Source: Pseudomonas oryzagri (lineage in GTDB: Bacteria; Pseudomonadota; Gammaproteobacteria; Pseudomonadales; Pseudomonadaceae). Taken from it: a stretch of 64,000 nucleotides of DNA. The position numbers were made by a program, and so were the translations under genes. Where the stretch lies: contig NZ_JAJHPU010000031.1 of NCBI RefSeq assembly GCF_020831405.1, positions 124,001 through 188,000 on the forward strand. The letters are read 5' to 3'. Numbering within the stretch: position 1 is the stretch's first letter; each line of letters begins with the position of its first letter. The notes beneath the pieces were generated by a model. The model saw only the letters and a program-made list of their open reading frames with translations, ran no database searches and had not been told where the DNA came from. Below, one piece after another: positions 1 to 7,809 of the stretch.

Positions 1-2
1 GC

Positions 3-119
3 GGCAGCCTGCCGGCGCTGCTGGTCGCCCTGGCCTTCGCCGCCGCCGTGGTGTGGGCGGCCAACGGCAGCTGGATCCCGGAACCCCCGCCGCCGGCGCA
101 GAGCGCGCCGGCCTGGTAA
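3..119 (+). CDS. C-terminal end of an unidentified membrane protein (partial)
   Basis: Only the last 38 codons are in the window; the frame that is open from the left edge ends at a TAA at 117-119. The visible residues form one hydrophobic stretch (LPALLVALAFAAAVVWAAN) followed by a Pro-rich tail, so the protein ends with a transmembrane segment and a short soluble tail. The neighbour is a cytochrome c' gene on the other strand, and cytochrome b561 genes sit beside cytochrome c' in some proteobacteria, but nothing in this fragment proves such an identity. A strong intrinsic terminator follows directly. Confidence 0.5.
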   Translation, partial: GSLPALLVALAFAAAVVWAANGSWIPEPPPPAQSAPAW

Positions 120-130
120 GACGGCAACAA

Positions 131-157
131 AAAGGGCGACCGGTGGGTCGCCCTTTT
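131..157 (+). terminator. Intrinsic terminator
   Basis: An 8-bp GC stem (GGGCGACC 134-141 / GGTCGCCC 146-153) with a 4-base loop is followed by TTTT. An A-run on the 5' side means it could also stop transcription from the minus strand, so it separates the partial gene from the convergent cytochrome c' gene. Confidence 0.85.
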
Positions 158-260
158 CATGCAAGGCAAACGGCCATGTGGCCCTGTGAAAGCGTCGCGA
201 GGACAAGTCAGCCACTTTCTAACGCGGCATGATCGAGCGCAGCAGCTTTCACATGGGCTA

Positions 261-731
261 TCAGTCCATGCGGAACTTGTCGTGGCAGCCCTTGCAGCTC
301 TTGCCCACCTCTCCGAAGGCCTGGGCGATGGCCGCCTTGTCGCCACCGGCGGCGACCTTGGCCAGGTTGTTGGCGGCCTGGTTGAAGGCGATGGCCACCT
401 TGGCGACCTCCTCCTTCTGGGCGAAGAACTCCGCCTTGACCCGGGTCTTCTCCTTGCCCACCGACTTCTCGGTACCCGGACCGTACAGCGCGCCCATGCC
501 GGAGTTGGCGATGGCGGCGATGGCGTTGGCGGCGGCGGCCACCTGCGCCTGGTCATAGGGCACCGAACCCTCGACCACCTGCGCCTTGATCTTGCCCATG
601 TTCCAGGCCATGAAGCTGTAGCCGGCCTTGCGGTACTCGATCTGGTCCTCCGGGCTGACCTGGGCTACGGTCAGGCCGGCGACGCCGGTCAGCAGCAGGC
701 CGGCAGCGGCGGCGATCAGTTTGCTCTTCAT
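261..731 (-). CDS. Cytochrome c' (class II c-type cytochrome)
   Basis: A 156-residue periplasmic haem protein. A signal peptide covers about residues 1-23 (hydrophobic core AAAAGLLLTGVAGLTV). The haem-binding CKGCH motif lies at about residues 146-150, close to the C-terminus, which is the diagnostic arrangement of class II cytochromes c' forming a four-helix bundle. Mature length of about 130 residues fits the family. Such proteins bind NO and other small gases or act in electron transfer; the exact role here is inferred. The start is supported by GGAAG upstream. It may be co-transcribed with the YeeE pair upstream on the same strand, about 105 bp away. Confidence 0.92.
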   Translation of the reverse strand: MKSKLIAAAAGLLLTGVAGLTVAQVSPEDQIEYRKAGYSFMAWNMGKIKAQVVEGSVPYDQAQVAAAANAIAAIANSGMGALYGPGTEKSVGKEKTRVKAEFFAQKEEVAKVAIAFNQAANNLAKVAAGGDKAAIAQAFGEVGKSCKGCHDKFRMD

Positions 732-836
732 CGGGTTTTCTTCCTATCCATAGAGAATTGGCGTACGTACTCCGACCCGCAGGCCGGCGAAGGCTCTAGA
801 GTAGCCGTTTCATCGACCCACGGGATGCCGTGCAGT

Positions 837-1253
837 TCATGCGCGGCGGCTTGCGTAGCCGCGATACAGGCCCATGCCGATCAGCATGGCGACGAAGAAC
901 GGCAGGATGGCGGCGTTGCCGCTGCCCAGCAGCACCAGCGCCGGCCCCGGACAGATGCCGGCGATGCCCCAGCCGATACCGAACAGCAGACTGCCGATCA
1001 CCAGCGCAGGGTCCGGCTCGCGCTTGCTCGGCAGCTGCATCGGGCAGCCGGTCAGTGCCTGTGTGCGCCGCCTGGCCAGGGCGAAGGGCAGCAGCGCCGT
1101 GCCGATGCCGCCGCCCATCACCAGCGCCAGCGAGGGATCCCAGTTGCCGGCCAGATCGAGAAAGGCCAGCACCTTGGCCGGATTGGCCATCCCGGCCAGC
1201 AGCAGGCCGAAACCGAACAGGAGGCCGGCGAACAATGCGGTCAGACGCGCCAT
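837..1253 (-). CDS. YeeE/YedE-family membrane protein, second half (DUF6691-type)
   Basis: A 138-residue integral membrane protein with several hydrophobic helices. The signature GIGWGIAGICPGPA around residues 92-105, with Cys101, is that of the short YeeE/YedE proteins. The family transports sulfur compounds such as thiosulfate, and conserved cysteines line the path. In many bacteria a long YeeE protein is replaced by two adjacent short halves; here the two halves are separated by only 2 bp, so they probably fold into one transporter. I chose the ATG at 1253 because the longer open frame upstream runs through the first half gene. Confidence 0.85.
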   Translation of the reverse strand: MARLTALFAGLLFGFGLLLAGMANPAKVLAFLDLAGNWDPSLALVMGGGIGTALLPFALARRRTQALTGCPMQLPSKREPDPALVIGSLLFGIGWGIAGICPGPALVLLGSGNAAILPFFVAMLIGMGLYRGYASRRA

Positions 1254-1255
1254 GG

Positions 1256-1690
1256 TCAGACTCCCAACAGGTGACGGACGACGAACACGGTGGCGAAGCC
1301 GCTGGCCATGAAGCACAGGGTGGCCACCAGCGAACGCGGCGACAGCCGCGACAGGCCGCATACGCCGTGGCCGCTGGTGCAGCCGGAGCCCAGGCGCGCG
1401 CCGAAGCCGACCAGCAGGCCGGCCAGCAGCAGGCCCGGCACGCCGGCCTGTATCTCGATCGTCGGCAATGCGGCGATCGCCTGCCACAACCAGGGCGCCA
1501 GCAGCAGGCCGAAGACGAACAACAGACTGTACAGGCGGCCGCTGGCGCGCGGCTCGAGCAGGCTGCCGAGCAGACCGCTGATCCCCGCGATGCGCCCGTT
1601 GGCCAGCACGAACAGCCCGGCGGCCAGACCGATGAGGATGCCGCCGGCCAAGGCGCTCCAGGGAGTGAAATGGGCCCAGTCGATGGTCAT
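1256..1690 (-). CDS. YeeE/YedE-family membrane protein, first half
   Basis: A 144-residue membrane protein. The hallmark LGSGCTSGHGVCGLS (about residues 100-114, Cys104 and Cys111) is the conserved cysteine motif of YeeE/YedE sulfur-compound transporters. An AGGAG ribosome site precedes the ATG at 1690; the frame stays open to 1984 but that extension is Arg-rich and unlike the family. It is the first gene of the pair. In other bacteria such pairs sit with sulfide-responsive ArsR-type repressors (BigR/SqrR); no such regulator gene is present here, but an AT-rich inverted repeat lies upstream at 2002-2019. Confidence 0.87.
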   Translation of the reverse strand: MTIDWAHFTPWSALAGGILIGLAAGLFVLANGRIAGISGLLGSLLEPRASGRLYSLLFVFGLLLAPWLWQAIAALPTIEIQAGVPGLLLAGLLVGFGARLGSGCTSGHGVCGLSRLSPRSLVATLCFMASGFATVFVVRHLLGV

Positions 1691-2001
1691 GGATGCTCCT
1701 TCGCGCAGAATGCCGGTACGGGGTAGGGATGGTCGCAGGGCCACGGGACTGGGGCTGCGCCAGGGAGGGTGTATGCCGTCACAGCGCCGCACGCCGAGCG
1801 GCCGAGCGGCGACACGGGCGGCGCGCGGATGTTCAGGGCCACCCTCCGCCGCCACCGTTGCGCTCGCCCTCCGCCAGCGGACAGCGCAAGAGCAGGCGAT
1901 TCGGACTGACCACACTCTTCGGCAGCCGGCCGCGCCCCGCCGCGCAGAACGCCGGGGCGAGAGGTCGTCGCACCTCACACCCAAACACTTATCCTAAAAA
2001 C

Positions 2002-2019
2002 AATATATACAAATATATT
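2002..2019. promoter_or_regulatory. AT-rich inverted repeat in the 561-bp YeeE/pntAA intergenic region
   Basis: The region 1691-2251 holds no gene I can support. Its left part is GC-rich; its right part turns sharply AT-rich and contains AATATAT (2002-2008) and its exact complement ATATATT (2013-2019) around a 4-base spacer. Such AT-rich dyads resemble operators of ArsR-family sulfide/persulfide repressors of the BigR type, whose usual targets include YeeE-type transporters. It lies about 310 bp from the YeeE start and 230 bp from pntAA, so the target gene is uncertain. Confidence 0.4.
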
Positions 2020-2251
2020 ATGTTCGCCAAATAACCTCTCGCCGCCTGCTACTTTAGGCGCAAATCACCAATGCCTTAGTCCAAAGTCGACTTGCAATTA
2101 TCGTCTCAATTCCATTCGAAACGATTGAACCCCTGGCGAATCCCCCTGCACAATGCTGTCACTGCCCCGCCCCGGCGTATCGCGCCCTCTGCCAGAGCAA
2201 CTGGCGTCCTGCGGAGCTCCCGATAACAACAACGCTAGTGGAGATTTGCCC

Positions 2252-3376
2252 GTGCAGATCGGTATACCCCTCGAAACCCACGCCGGTGAAACCCGCGTGG
2301 CCGCCACGCCGGAAACGGTGAAGAAACTCGTCGGCCAGGGCCATACGGTCGTCGTCCAGGCCGGCGCCGGCATCGCCGCCAGCCTGCCGGACGATGCCTA
2401 TGTCGCCGCCGGCGCACGCATCGGCACCGCCAGCGAGGCCTTCGGCGCCGAGCTGGTGCTCAAGGTCGTCGCCCCCGATGAGGCCGAACTGGCCCTGATG
2501 CAGCCCGGCGCCGTGCTGGTCGGCATGCTCAACCCGTTCGACAACGCCAACCTCTCGCGCATGACCGAGCGCGGCATCACCGCCTTCGCCCTCGAGGCCG
2601 CCCCGCGCACCTCGCGCGCGCAAAGCCTCGACGTCTTGTCCTCGCAGGCCAATATCGCCGGCTACAAGGCGGTGATGCTCGCCGCCAACCACTATCCGCG
2701 CTTCATGCCGATGCTGATGACCGCCGCCGGCACCGTGAAGGCCGCCCGCGTGCTGGTGCTCGGCGCCGGGGTGGCCGGCCTGCAGGCGATCGCCACCGCC
2801 AAGCGCCTGGGCGCGGTGATCGAGGCTTCCGACGTGCGTCCGGCGGTCAAGGAGCAGATCGAATCCTTGGGCGCCAAGTTCGTCGACGTGCCGTTCGAAA
2901 CGGATGAAGAGCGCGAGTGCGCCCAGGGCGTGGGCGGCTACGCCCGGCCCATGCCGGCGTCGTGGATGGAACGTCAGGCCAAGGCCGTGCACGAGAAGGC
3001 CAGGCAGGCCGATATCGTGATCACCACCGCGCTGATCCCCGGGCGCCAGGCGCCGACCCTGCTGCACGCGGCCACCGTCGCCGAGATGAAGCCCGGTTCG
3101 GTGATCATCGACCTGGCCGCCGCCCAGGGCGGCAACTGCCCGCTGACCGAGGTCGACCGGGTGGTGGTCAAGCACGGCGTGACCATCGTCGGCCACAGCA
3201 ACCTGCCGGCGCTGGTGCCGGCCGACGCCTCGGCCCTCTATGCGCGCAATCTGCTGGACTTCCTCAAGCTGGTCCTCGACAAGGACGGCCGCTTCCAGCT
3301 CAACCGCGAGGACGACATCGTCGCCGCCTGCCTGATGTGCGAGGGCGGCCAGCTGGTCCGTCGCAACGCCGCCTGA
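2252..3376 (+). CDS. pntAA: NAD(P) transhydrogenase, alpha subunit part 1 (NAD-binding domain I)
   Basis: A 374-residue cytoplasmic NAD(H)-binding domain of the proton-translocating transhydrogenase, which couples hydride transfer from NADH to NADP+ to proton entry and supplies NADPH. The N-terminus MQIGIPLETHAGETRVAATPE is that of PntA/alanine dehydrogenase proteins, and a Rossmann GAGVAGLQA motif lies near residues 170-180. The open frame extends 33 codons upstream, but the GTG at 2252, with GGAG at 2240-2243, gives the family N-terminus. In E. coli PntA is one chain; here it is split from its membrane helices, as usual in Pseudomonas. First gene of pntAA-pntAB-pntB. Confidence 0.95.
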   Translation: MQIGIPLETHAGETRVAATPETVKKLVGQGHTVVVQAGAGIAASLPDDAYVAAGARIGTASEAFGAELVLKVVAPDEAELALMQPGAVLVGMLNPFDNANLSRMTERGITAFALEAAPRTSRAQSLDVLSSQANIAGYKAVMLAANHYPRFMPMLMTAAGTVKAARVLVLGAGVAGLQAIATAKRLGAVIEASDVRPAVKEQIESLGAKFVDVPFETDEERECAQGVGGYARPMPASWMERQAKAVHEKARQADIVITTALIPGRQAPTLLHAATVAEMKPGSVIIDLAAAQGGNCPLTEVDRVVVKHGVTIVGHSNLPALVPADASALYARNLLDFLKLVLDKDGRFQLNREDDIVAACLMCEGGQLVRRNAA

Positions 3377-3403
3377 TTGCTTCCCGATTACAAGGATAAA
3401 ACC

Positions 3404-3718
3404 ATGGACCCGATCTCCGACGGTCTCTACAACCTGATCATCTTCGTGCTGGCGATCTACGTCGGCTACCACGTGGTGTGGAACGTCACCCCCGCCCTGC
3501 ACACCCCGCTGATGGCGGTGACCAACGCCATCTCCGCCATCGTCATCGTCGGCGCCATGCTGGCCGCCGCGCTGACCGAAACCGGCCTGGGCAAGACCAT
3601 GGGCACCCTGGCCGTGGCGCTGGCCGCGGTCAACGTGTTCGGCGGCTTCCTGGTCACCCGGCGCATGCTGGAAATGTTCAAGAAGAAAGACAAGCCGGCC
3701 AAGGCGGAGGCGCACTGA
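3404..3718 (+). CDS. pntAB: NAD(P) transhydrogenase, alpha subunit part 2 (membrane domain)
   Basis: A 104-residue membrane protein with about three hydrophobic helices (LIIFVLAIYVGYHVVW, AISAIVIVGAMLAAAL, GTLAVALAAVNVFGGF) and a Lys-rich C-terminus. It corresponds to the C-terminal membrane part of a full-length PntA and forms part of the proton channel with PntB. The gene starts 27 bp after pntAA and ends one base before the pntB start, consistent with one operon. The ATG at 3404 follows an AAGGA ribosome site; the frame opens slightly earlier, but the upstream residues are not family-like. Confidence 0.94.
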   Translation: MDPISDGLYNLIIFVLAIYVGYHVVWNVTPALHTPLMAVTNAISAIVIVGAMLAAALTETGLGKTMGTLAVALAAVNVFGGFLVTRRMLEMFKKKDKPAKAEAH

Positions 3719-3719
3719 G

Positions 3720-5156
3720 ATGAGCATGAACCTGATCACCGCCCTCTACCTGGTGGCGTCCATCTGCTTCATCCAGGCGCTCAAGGGGCTTTCCCATCCC
3801 ACCAGCTCGCGCCGCGGCAACGCCTTCGGCATGGCTGGCATGGCGATCGCCGTGTGCACCACCGTCGCGCTGATCTACAAGCTCGGCGCGCAGATGGGCG
3901 AAGGCGCCGGCATCGGCTACGTGCTGCTCGGCCTGCTGGTCGGCGGTAGCGCCGGCACCGTGATGGCCAAGCGCGTGGAAATGACCAAGATGCCCGAGCT
4001 GGTCGCCTTCATGCACAGCATGATCGGCCTGGCCGCGGTCTTTATCGCCATCGCCGCGGTCGTGGAGCCGCAGTCGCTGGGTATCGTCGCCGCCCTGGGC
4101 GATGCCATCCCCGCCGGCAACCGCCTGGAGCTGTTCCTCGGCGCGGCCATCGGCGCGATCACCTTCTCCGGTTCGGTGATCGCCTTCGGCAAGCTGTCCG
4201 GCAAATACAAGTTCCGCCTGTTCCAGGGCGCGCCGGTGACCTTCGCCGGCCAGCACTGGCTGAACCTGGCGGTGGGCCTGGCCATCGTCGGCCTGGGTCT
4301 GGCCTTCACCTTCACGGGTAATCTGACTGCGTTCGCCGTGCTGGTGGCGCTGGCCTTCGTGATCGGCGTGCTGATCATCATCCCGATCGGCGGCGCCGAC
4401 ATGCCGGTGGTGGTCTCGATGCTCAACTCGTATTCGGGCTGGGCGGCGGCCGGGATCGGCTTCTCGCTCAACAACTCGATGCTGATCGTGGCAGGCTCCC
4501 TGGTGGGCTCTTCGGGTGCGATCCTCTCCTACATCATGTGCAAGGCGATGAACCGCTCGTTCTTCAACGTGATCCTCGGCGGCTTCGGCGCCGAAGCCGG
4601 CGCGACCGTCGCCGGTTCCCAGGAGCAGCGTCCGGTGAAGAGCGGCTCGGCGGACGACGCCGCGTTCCTGCTCGGCAACGCCGACAGCGTGATCATCGTC
4701 CCGGGCTATGGTCTCGCCGTGGCCCGCGCCCAGCACGCGCTGATGGAGCTGACCGAAAAGCTGACCCACCGCGGGGTGACCGTGAAGTACGCCATCCACC
4801 CGGTGGCCGGCCGGATGCCGGGGCATATGAACGTGCTGCTGGCCGAGGCCGAGGTGCCCTACGAGCAGGTGTTCGAGATGGAGGACATCAACCCCGAGTT
4901 CGGCCAGGCCGACGTGGTGCTGGTGCTGGGCGCCAACGACGTGGTCAACCCCTCGGCGAAGACCGATCCGAAGTCGCCGATCGCCGGCATGCCGATCCTC
5001 GACGCGTACAAGGCGCGTACGGTGATCGTCAACAAGCGTTCGATGGCCAGCGGCTACGCCGGTCTCGACAACGAGCTGTTCTACATGGACAAGACCATGA
5101 TGGTGTTCGGCGACGCCAAGAAGGTGGTCGAGGACATGGTCAAGGCCGTCGAATAA
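3720..5156 (+). CDS. pntB: NAD(P) transhydrogenase, beta subunit
   Basis: A 478-residue protein: the N-terminal 270 or so residues are strongly hydrophobic (about nine helices, the membrane domain II), and the C-terminal 180 residues form the NADP(H)-binding domain III with the GYGLAVA motif near residue 328. It completes the proton-translocating transhydrogenase with PntAA and PntAB. The start is one base after the pntAB stop, so translation is probably coupled. A strong hairpin terminator follows, closing the operon. Confidence 0.96.
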   Translation: MSMNLITALYLVASICFIQALKGLSHPTSSRRGNAFGMAGMAIAVCTTVALIYKLGAQMGEGAGIGYVLLGLLVGGSAGTVMAKRVEMTKMPELVAFMHSMIGLAAVFIAIAAVVEPQSLGIVAALGDAIPAGNRLELFLGAAIGAITFSGSVIAFGKLSGKYKFRLFQGAPVTFAGQHWLNLAVGLAIVGLGLAFTFTGNLTAFAVLVALAFVIGVLIIIPIGGADMPVVVSMLNSYSGWAAAGIGFSLNNSMLIVAGSLVGSSGAILSYIMCKAMNRSFFNVILGGFGAEAGATVAGSQEQRPVKSGSADDAAFLLGNADSVIIVPGYGLAVARAQHALMELTEKLTHRGVTVKYAIHPVAGRMPGHMNVLLAEAEVPYEQVFEMEDINPEFGQADVVLVLGANDVVNPSAKTDPKSPIAGMPILDAYKARTVIVNKRSMASGYAGLDNELFYMDKTMMVFGDAKKVVEDMVKAVE

Positions 5157-5174
5157 GCCGACGAAATGCCGGGA

Positions 5175-5209
5175 AAACAGCCACTTCCGCTGGTCGGAAG
5201 TGGCTGTTT
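5175..5209 (+). terminator. Intrinsic terminator of the pnt operon
   Basis: A perfect 14-bp stem (5175-5188 with 5196-5209) closes a 7-base loop; the 3' arm ends in GTTT. It begins 18 bp after the pntB stop and separates the operon from the CoA-transferase gene. Confidence 0.85.
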
Positions 5210-5344
5210 CTGCGGCAAAAGGTCGCTACCCCTTGCAAAAACCACTCAGCGCATTACGACCTTAGTATTAAAGGCGTAGCGATGGCGAATCCTTAGACTC
5301 GGCGCACTGTGTTCGTCCCAGGCCGTATCCAAAGGAACCGCTCA

Positions 5345-6850
5345 ATGTCCCAGTACCCTGATCGTATTCGTCTGCAGTCCCTGACCGACAAAATCACCAC
5401 CGCAGCCGAAGCTGCCAAACTGGTCAAGAACGGCATGACCGTCGGCATGAGCGGCTTCACCCGCGCCGGCGAAGCCAAGGCCCTGCCGGTCGCCCTCGCC
5501 GAGCGCGCCCGCAGCGAAGAGCTGAAGATCACCCTGATCACCGGCGCCAGCCTGGGCAACGATCTGGACAAACTGATGGCCGAGTCCGGCCTGCTCGCCC
5601 GCCGCATGCCCTTCCAGTCCGACGCCGGCCTGCGCAAGGCGATCAACACCGGCGAGGTGATGTTCATCGACCAGCACCTGTCCGACACCGCCGAACAACT
5701 GCGCGGCGGCAGCCTGAAGCCGGTCGACGTGGCGATCATCGAAGCCTGCGCCATCACCGAAGAAGGCGGCATCGTGCCGACCACCTCGGTGGGCAACTCC
5801 GCCACCTTCGGCGCCACCGCCGACGTGGTCATCGTCGAGCTGAACCTGGCCCACCCGCTGGCCCTGGAAGGCCTGCACGACATCTACTTCCCCGAGAAGC
5901 GCCCGAACCGCAAGCCGATCCCGCTGGAGTCCTCCGACCAGCGCATCGGTCTGCCGTACATCCCGGTCGACCCGGCCAAGATCGCCGCCATCGTCATCAC
6001 CGACCAGGAAGACTCCTACTCCAACGTCCTGCCGCCGGATGACGAGACTCAGGCCATCGCCAACCACCTGATCGCCTTCCTCGAGAAGGAAGTGGCCGCC
6101 GGGCACATGACCAACAGCCTGCTGCCGCTGCAGGCCGGCGTCGGCACCATCGCCAACGCCGTGATGAACGGCCTGCTGAAGTCCAACTTCAGCGGCCTGA
6201 GCATGTACTCCGAGGTGCTGCAGGACTCCACCTTCGAGCTGTTCGACGCCGGCAAGCTGGACTTCGCCTCGGGTTGCTCGTTCACCCTGTCCGAGAAGAT
6301 GTGCCACCACGTGCTGGCCAACCTGGACGACTACAAGGACCGCCTGGTGCTGCGTCCGCAGGAGCTGTCCAACCATCCGGAGATCGTCCGTCGCCTCGGC
6401 ATCATCGGCATCAACACCGCGCTGGAATTCGACATCTACGGCAACGTGAACTCCACCCACGTCAACGGCACCCACATGATGAACGGCCTCGGCGGCTCGG
6501 GCGACTTCACCCGCAACGCTCACCTGGCCATCTTCGTCACCAAGTCCGTGGCCAAGGGCGGCGCCATCTCCAGCGTCGTGCCGATGACCCCGCACGTCGA
6601 CCACAACGAGCACGACGTCGACATCCTGGTCACCGAGATCGGCCTGGCCGACCTGCGTGGCCTGGCGCCGCGCGAGCGCGCCCAAGTGATCATCAACAAC
6701 TGCGTGCACCCGGACTTCCGCCCGGCCATGCAGGACTACTTCGACCGCGCCTGCGCCACCGTCGGCGGCCAGACCCCGCACATCCTCGGCGAAGCCTTCT
6801 CCTGGCACCTCAACATGCAGAAGACCGGCCACATGCTGAACAAGCAGTGA
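5345..6850 (+). CDS. Acetyl-CoA hydrolase/transferase family (succinyl-CoA:acetate CoA-transferase type)
   Basis: A 501-residue cytoplasmic CoA-transferase. Length and the conserved blocks, including TRAGEAKALP near the N-terminus and MYSEVLQDS in the middle, match the acetyl-CoA hydrolase/succinate CoA-transferase family. Glu290 in SEVLQ corresponds to the glutamate that forms the CoA thioester in AarC-type enzymes. These enzymes move CoA between succinyl-CoA, acetate and propionate, so the likely role is acetate or propionate activation. The ATG at 5345 with AAGGA upstream was chosen over an earlier start in the same frame. A hairpin terminator follows. Confidence 0.93.
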   Translation: MSQYPDRIRLQSLTDKITTAAEAAKLVKNGMTVGMSGFTRAGEAKALPVALAERARSEELKITLITGASLGNDLDKLMAESGLLARRMPFQSDAGLRKAINTGEVMFIDQHLSDTAEQLRGGSLKPVDVAIIEACAITEEGGIVPTTSVGNSATFGATADVVIVELNLAHPLALEGLHDIYFPEKRPNRKPIPLESSDQRIGLPYIPVDPAKIAAIVITDQEDSYSNVLPPDDETQAIANHLIAFLEKEVAAGHMTNSLLPLQAGVGTIANAVMNGLLKSNFSGLSMYSEVLQDSTFELFDAGKLDFASGCSFTLSEKMCHHVLANLDDYKDRLVLRPQELSNHPEIVRRLGIIGINTALEFDIYGNVNSTHVNGTHMMNGLGGSGDFTRNAHLAIFVTKSVAKGGAISSVVPMTPHVDHNEHDVDILVTEIGLADLRGLAPRERAQVIINNCVHPDFRPAMQDYFDRACATVGGQTPHILGEAFSWHLNMQKTGHMLNKQ

Positions 6851-6882
6851 TCGGCGCCCGCTGAGGCCCAGACCGCTGCAGC

Positions 6883-6913
6883 ACTGCGCCGCCTTCGGGC
6901 GGCGCAGTCGTTT
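6883..6913 (+). terminator. Intrinsic terminator after the CoA-transferase gene
   Basis: An 11-bp stem (6883-6893 with 6898-6908) is capped by a TTCG tetraloop and followed by CGTTTCC. It is the likely end of the transcript. Confidence 0.8.
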
Positions 6914-7051
6914 CCGCCCCCCGCCGTTGCCTGGGCCGCCGCTTTGCGGCAGGCTTGCCGAACGTGCCGCCCGCACGCCGGTCGCCGCGCCGCGAACCCG
7001 CCGCCGTCGCGACTGTCCATATCATTGACTCATCGCGCACAGGACTTGCCC

Positions 7052-7369
7052 ATGCCCCGTTTCTCCCTTCTCGTCGGCGCCGGCCTGCTGGCCCTGACCA
7101 CCCACGCCTCCGCCACCAGCTTCGTCGTCACCACCGACACCCTCGGTAGCCTGACCGCCAACGCCAGCGAAAGCACCAGCGACATTTCCTCCTCGTTCGA
7201 CGACGACAAGATCGTCCTCGCCGCCCGCGAGGACGCCGCCAGCTTCGTCGCCAGCGACGGCGCGATCCGCGGTGCCCGTCTGGAAGCCGCCCTGCGCCAT
7301 ATCCGCCAGCAGGCCCCGCAGGTGCAGGGCGACGACCTGCAACTGGCCCGCGCCATCCTCACCCTCTGA
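7052..7369 (+). CDS. DUF2388 family small exported protein, copy 1
   Basis: A 105-residue protein with an N-terminal signal peptide (LLVGAGLLALTTHASA, cleavage near residue 20). The mature part carries the family blocks LAAREDAASFVASDGAIRGARLEAALRHIR. I recognise the DUF2388 family, which occurs in pseudomonads as tandem pairs; function unknown. The next gene encodes a paralogue of exactly the same length. The ATG at 7052 gives a clean signal peptide; the frame opens earlier but the upstream residues are not signal-like. Confidence 0.85.
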   Translation: MPRFSLLVGAGLLALTTHASATSFVVTTDTLGSLTANASESTSDISSSFDDDKIVLAAREDAASFVASDGAIRGARLEAALRHIRQQAPQVQGDDLQLARAILTL

Positions 7370-7491
7370 GCCAGGCGACCGGAGGCGGCCCGGCAACGCC
7401 GCCCCGGTCACGCCACGCCGCCGCGCAACTGGCACGAACTCTTGTGAATCAATACATTACGCGCCTCGTTCACCCTCACTGGAGATTCGCC

Positions 7492-7809
7492 ATGCGTCGT
7501 TCCCTGCTCGCCGCCACCCTCGTCCTGCTCGCCGCCGGCAGCGCCCAGGCCCAGACCCTGGTCGCCACCAGCAACATCGTCGTCCGCGCCCTGGAGCGCA
7601 GCTTCGACTTCACCTCCGACACCACCACCTCGGTGCGCGACATGAAGGTGGTGCAGGCCGCCCGCGACGACGCCGCCAGCTTCGTCGCCAGCGAGGGCGC
7701 GATCCGCGGCGCCCAGCTGGAAGCCGCCCTGCGCGTGGTGCGCGAGCGCGTGCCGCAGGCCCAGGCCGCCAGCGACGCCGAACTGGCGCAGGCGCTGCTC
7801 GCCCTGTGA
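7492..7809 (+). CDS. DUF2388 family small exported protein, copy 2
   Basis: A 105-residue exported protein with a signal peptide ending about AGSAQAQ. Its core (QAARDDAASFVASEGAIRGA and following) is closely similar to the preceding gene, so the two are tandem duplicates. GGAG precedes the ATG at 7492. Its TGA overlaps the ATG of the next gene by one base, so it is likely co-translated with the large DUF4105 protein and may act with it in the envelope. Function unknown. Confidence 0.85.
   Translation: MRRSLLAATLVLLAAGSAQAQTLVATSNIVVRALERSFDFTSDTTTSVRDMKVVQAARDDAASFVASEGAIRGAQLEAALRVVRERVPQAQAASDAELAQALLAL

Noticed and set aside
1693-2034. Short plus-strand frames and an upstream extension of the YeeE gene
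   Set aside because: Arg-rich translations, no ribosome site, and the YeeE family start is clear at 1690.
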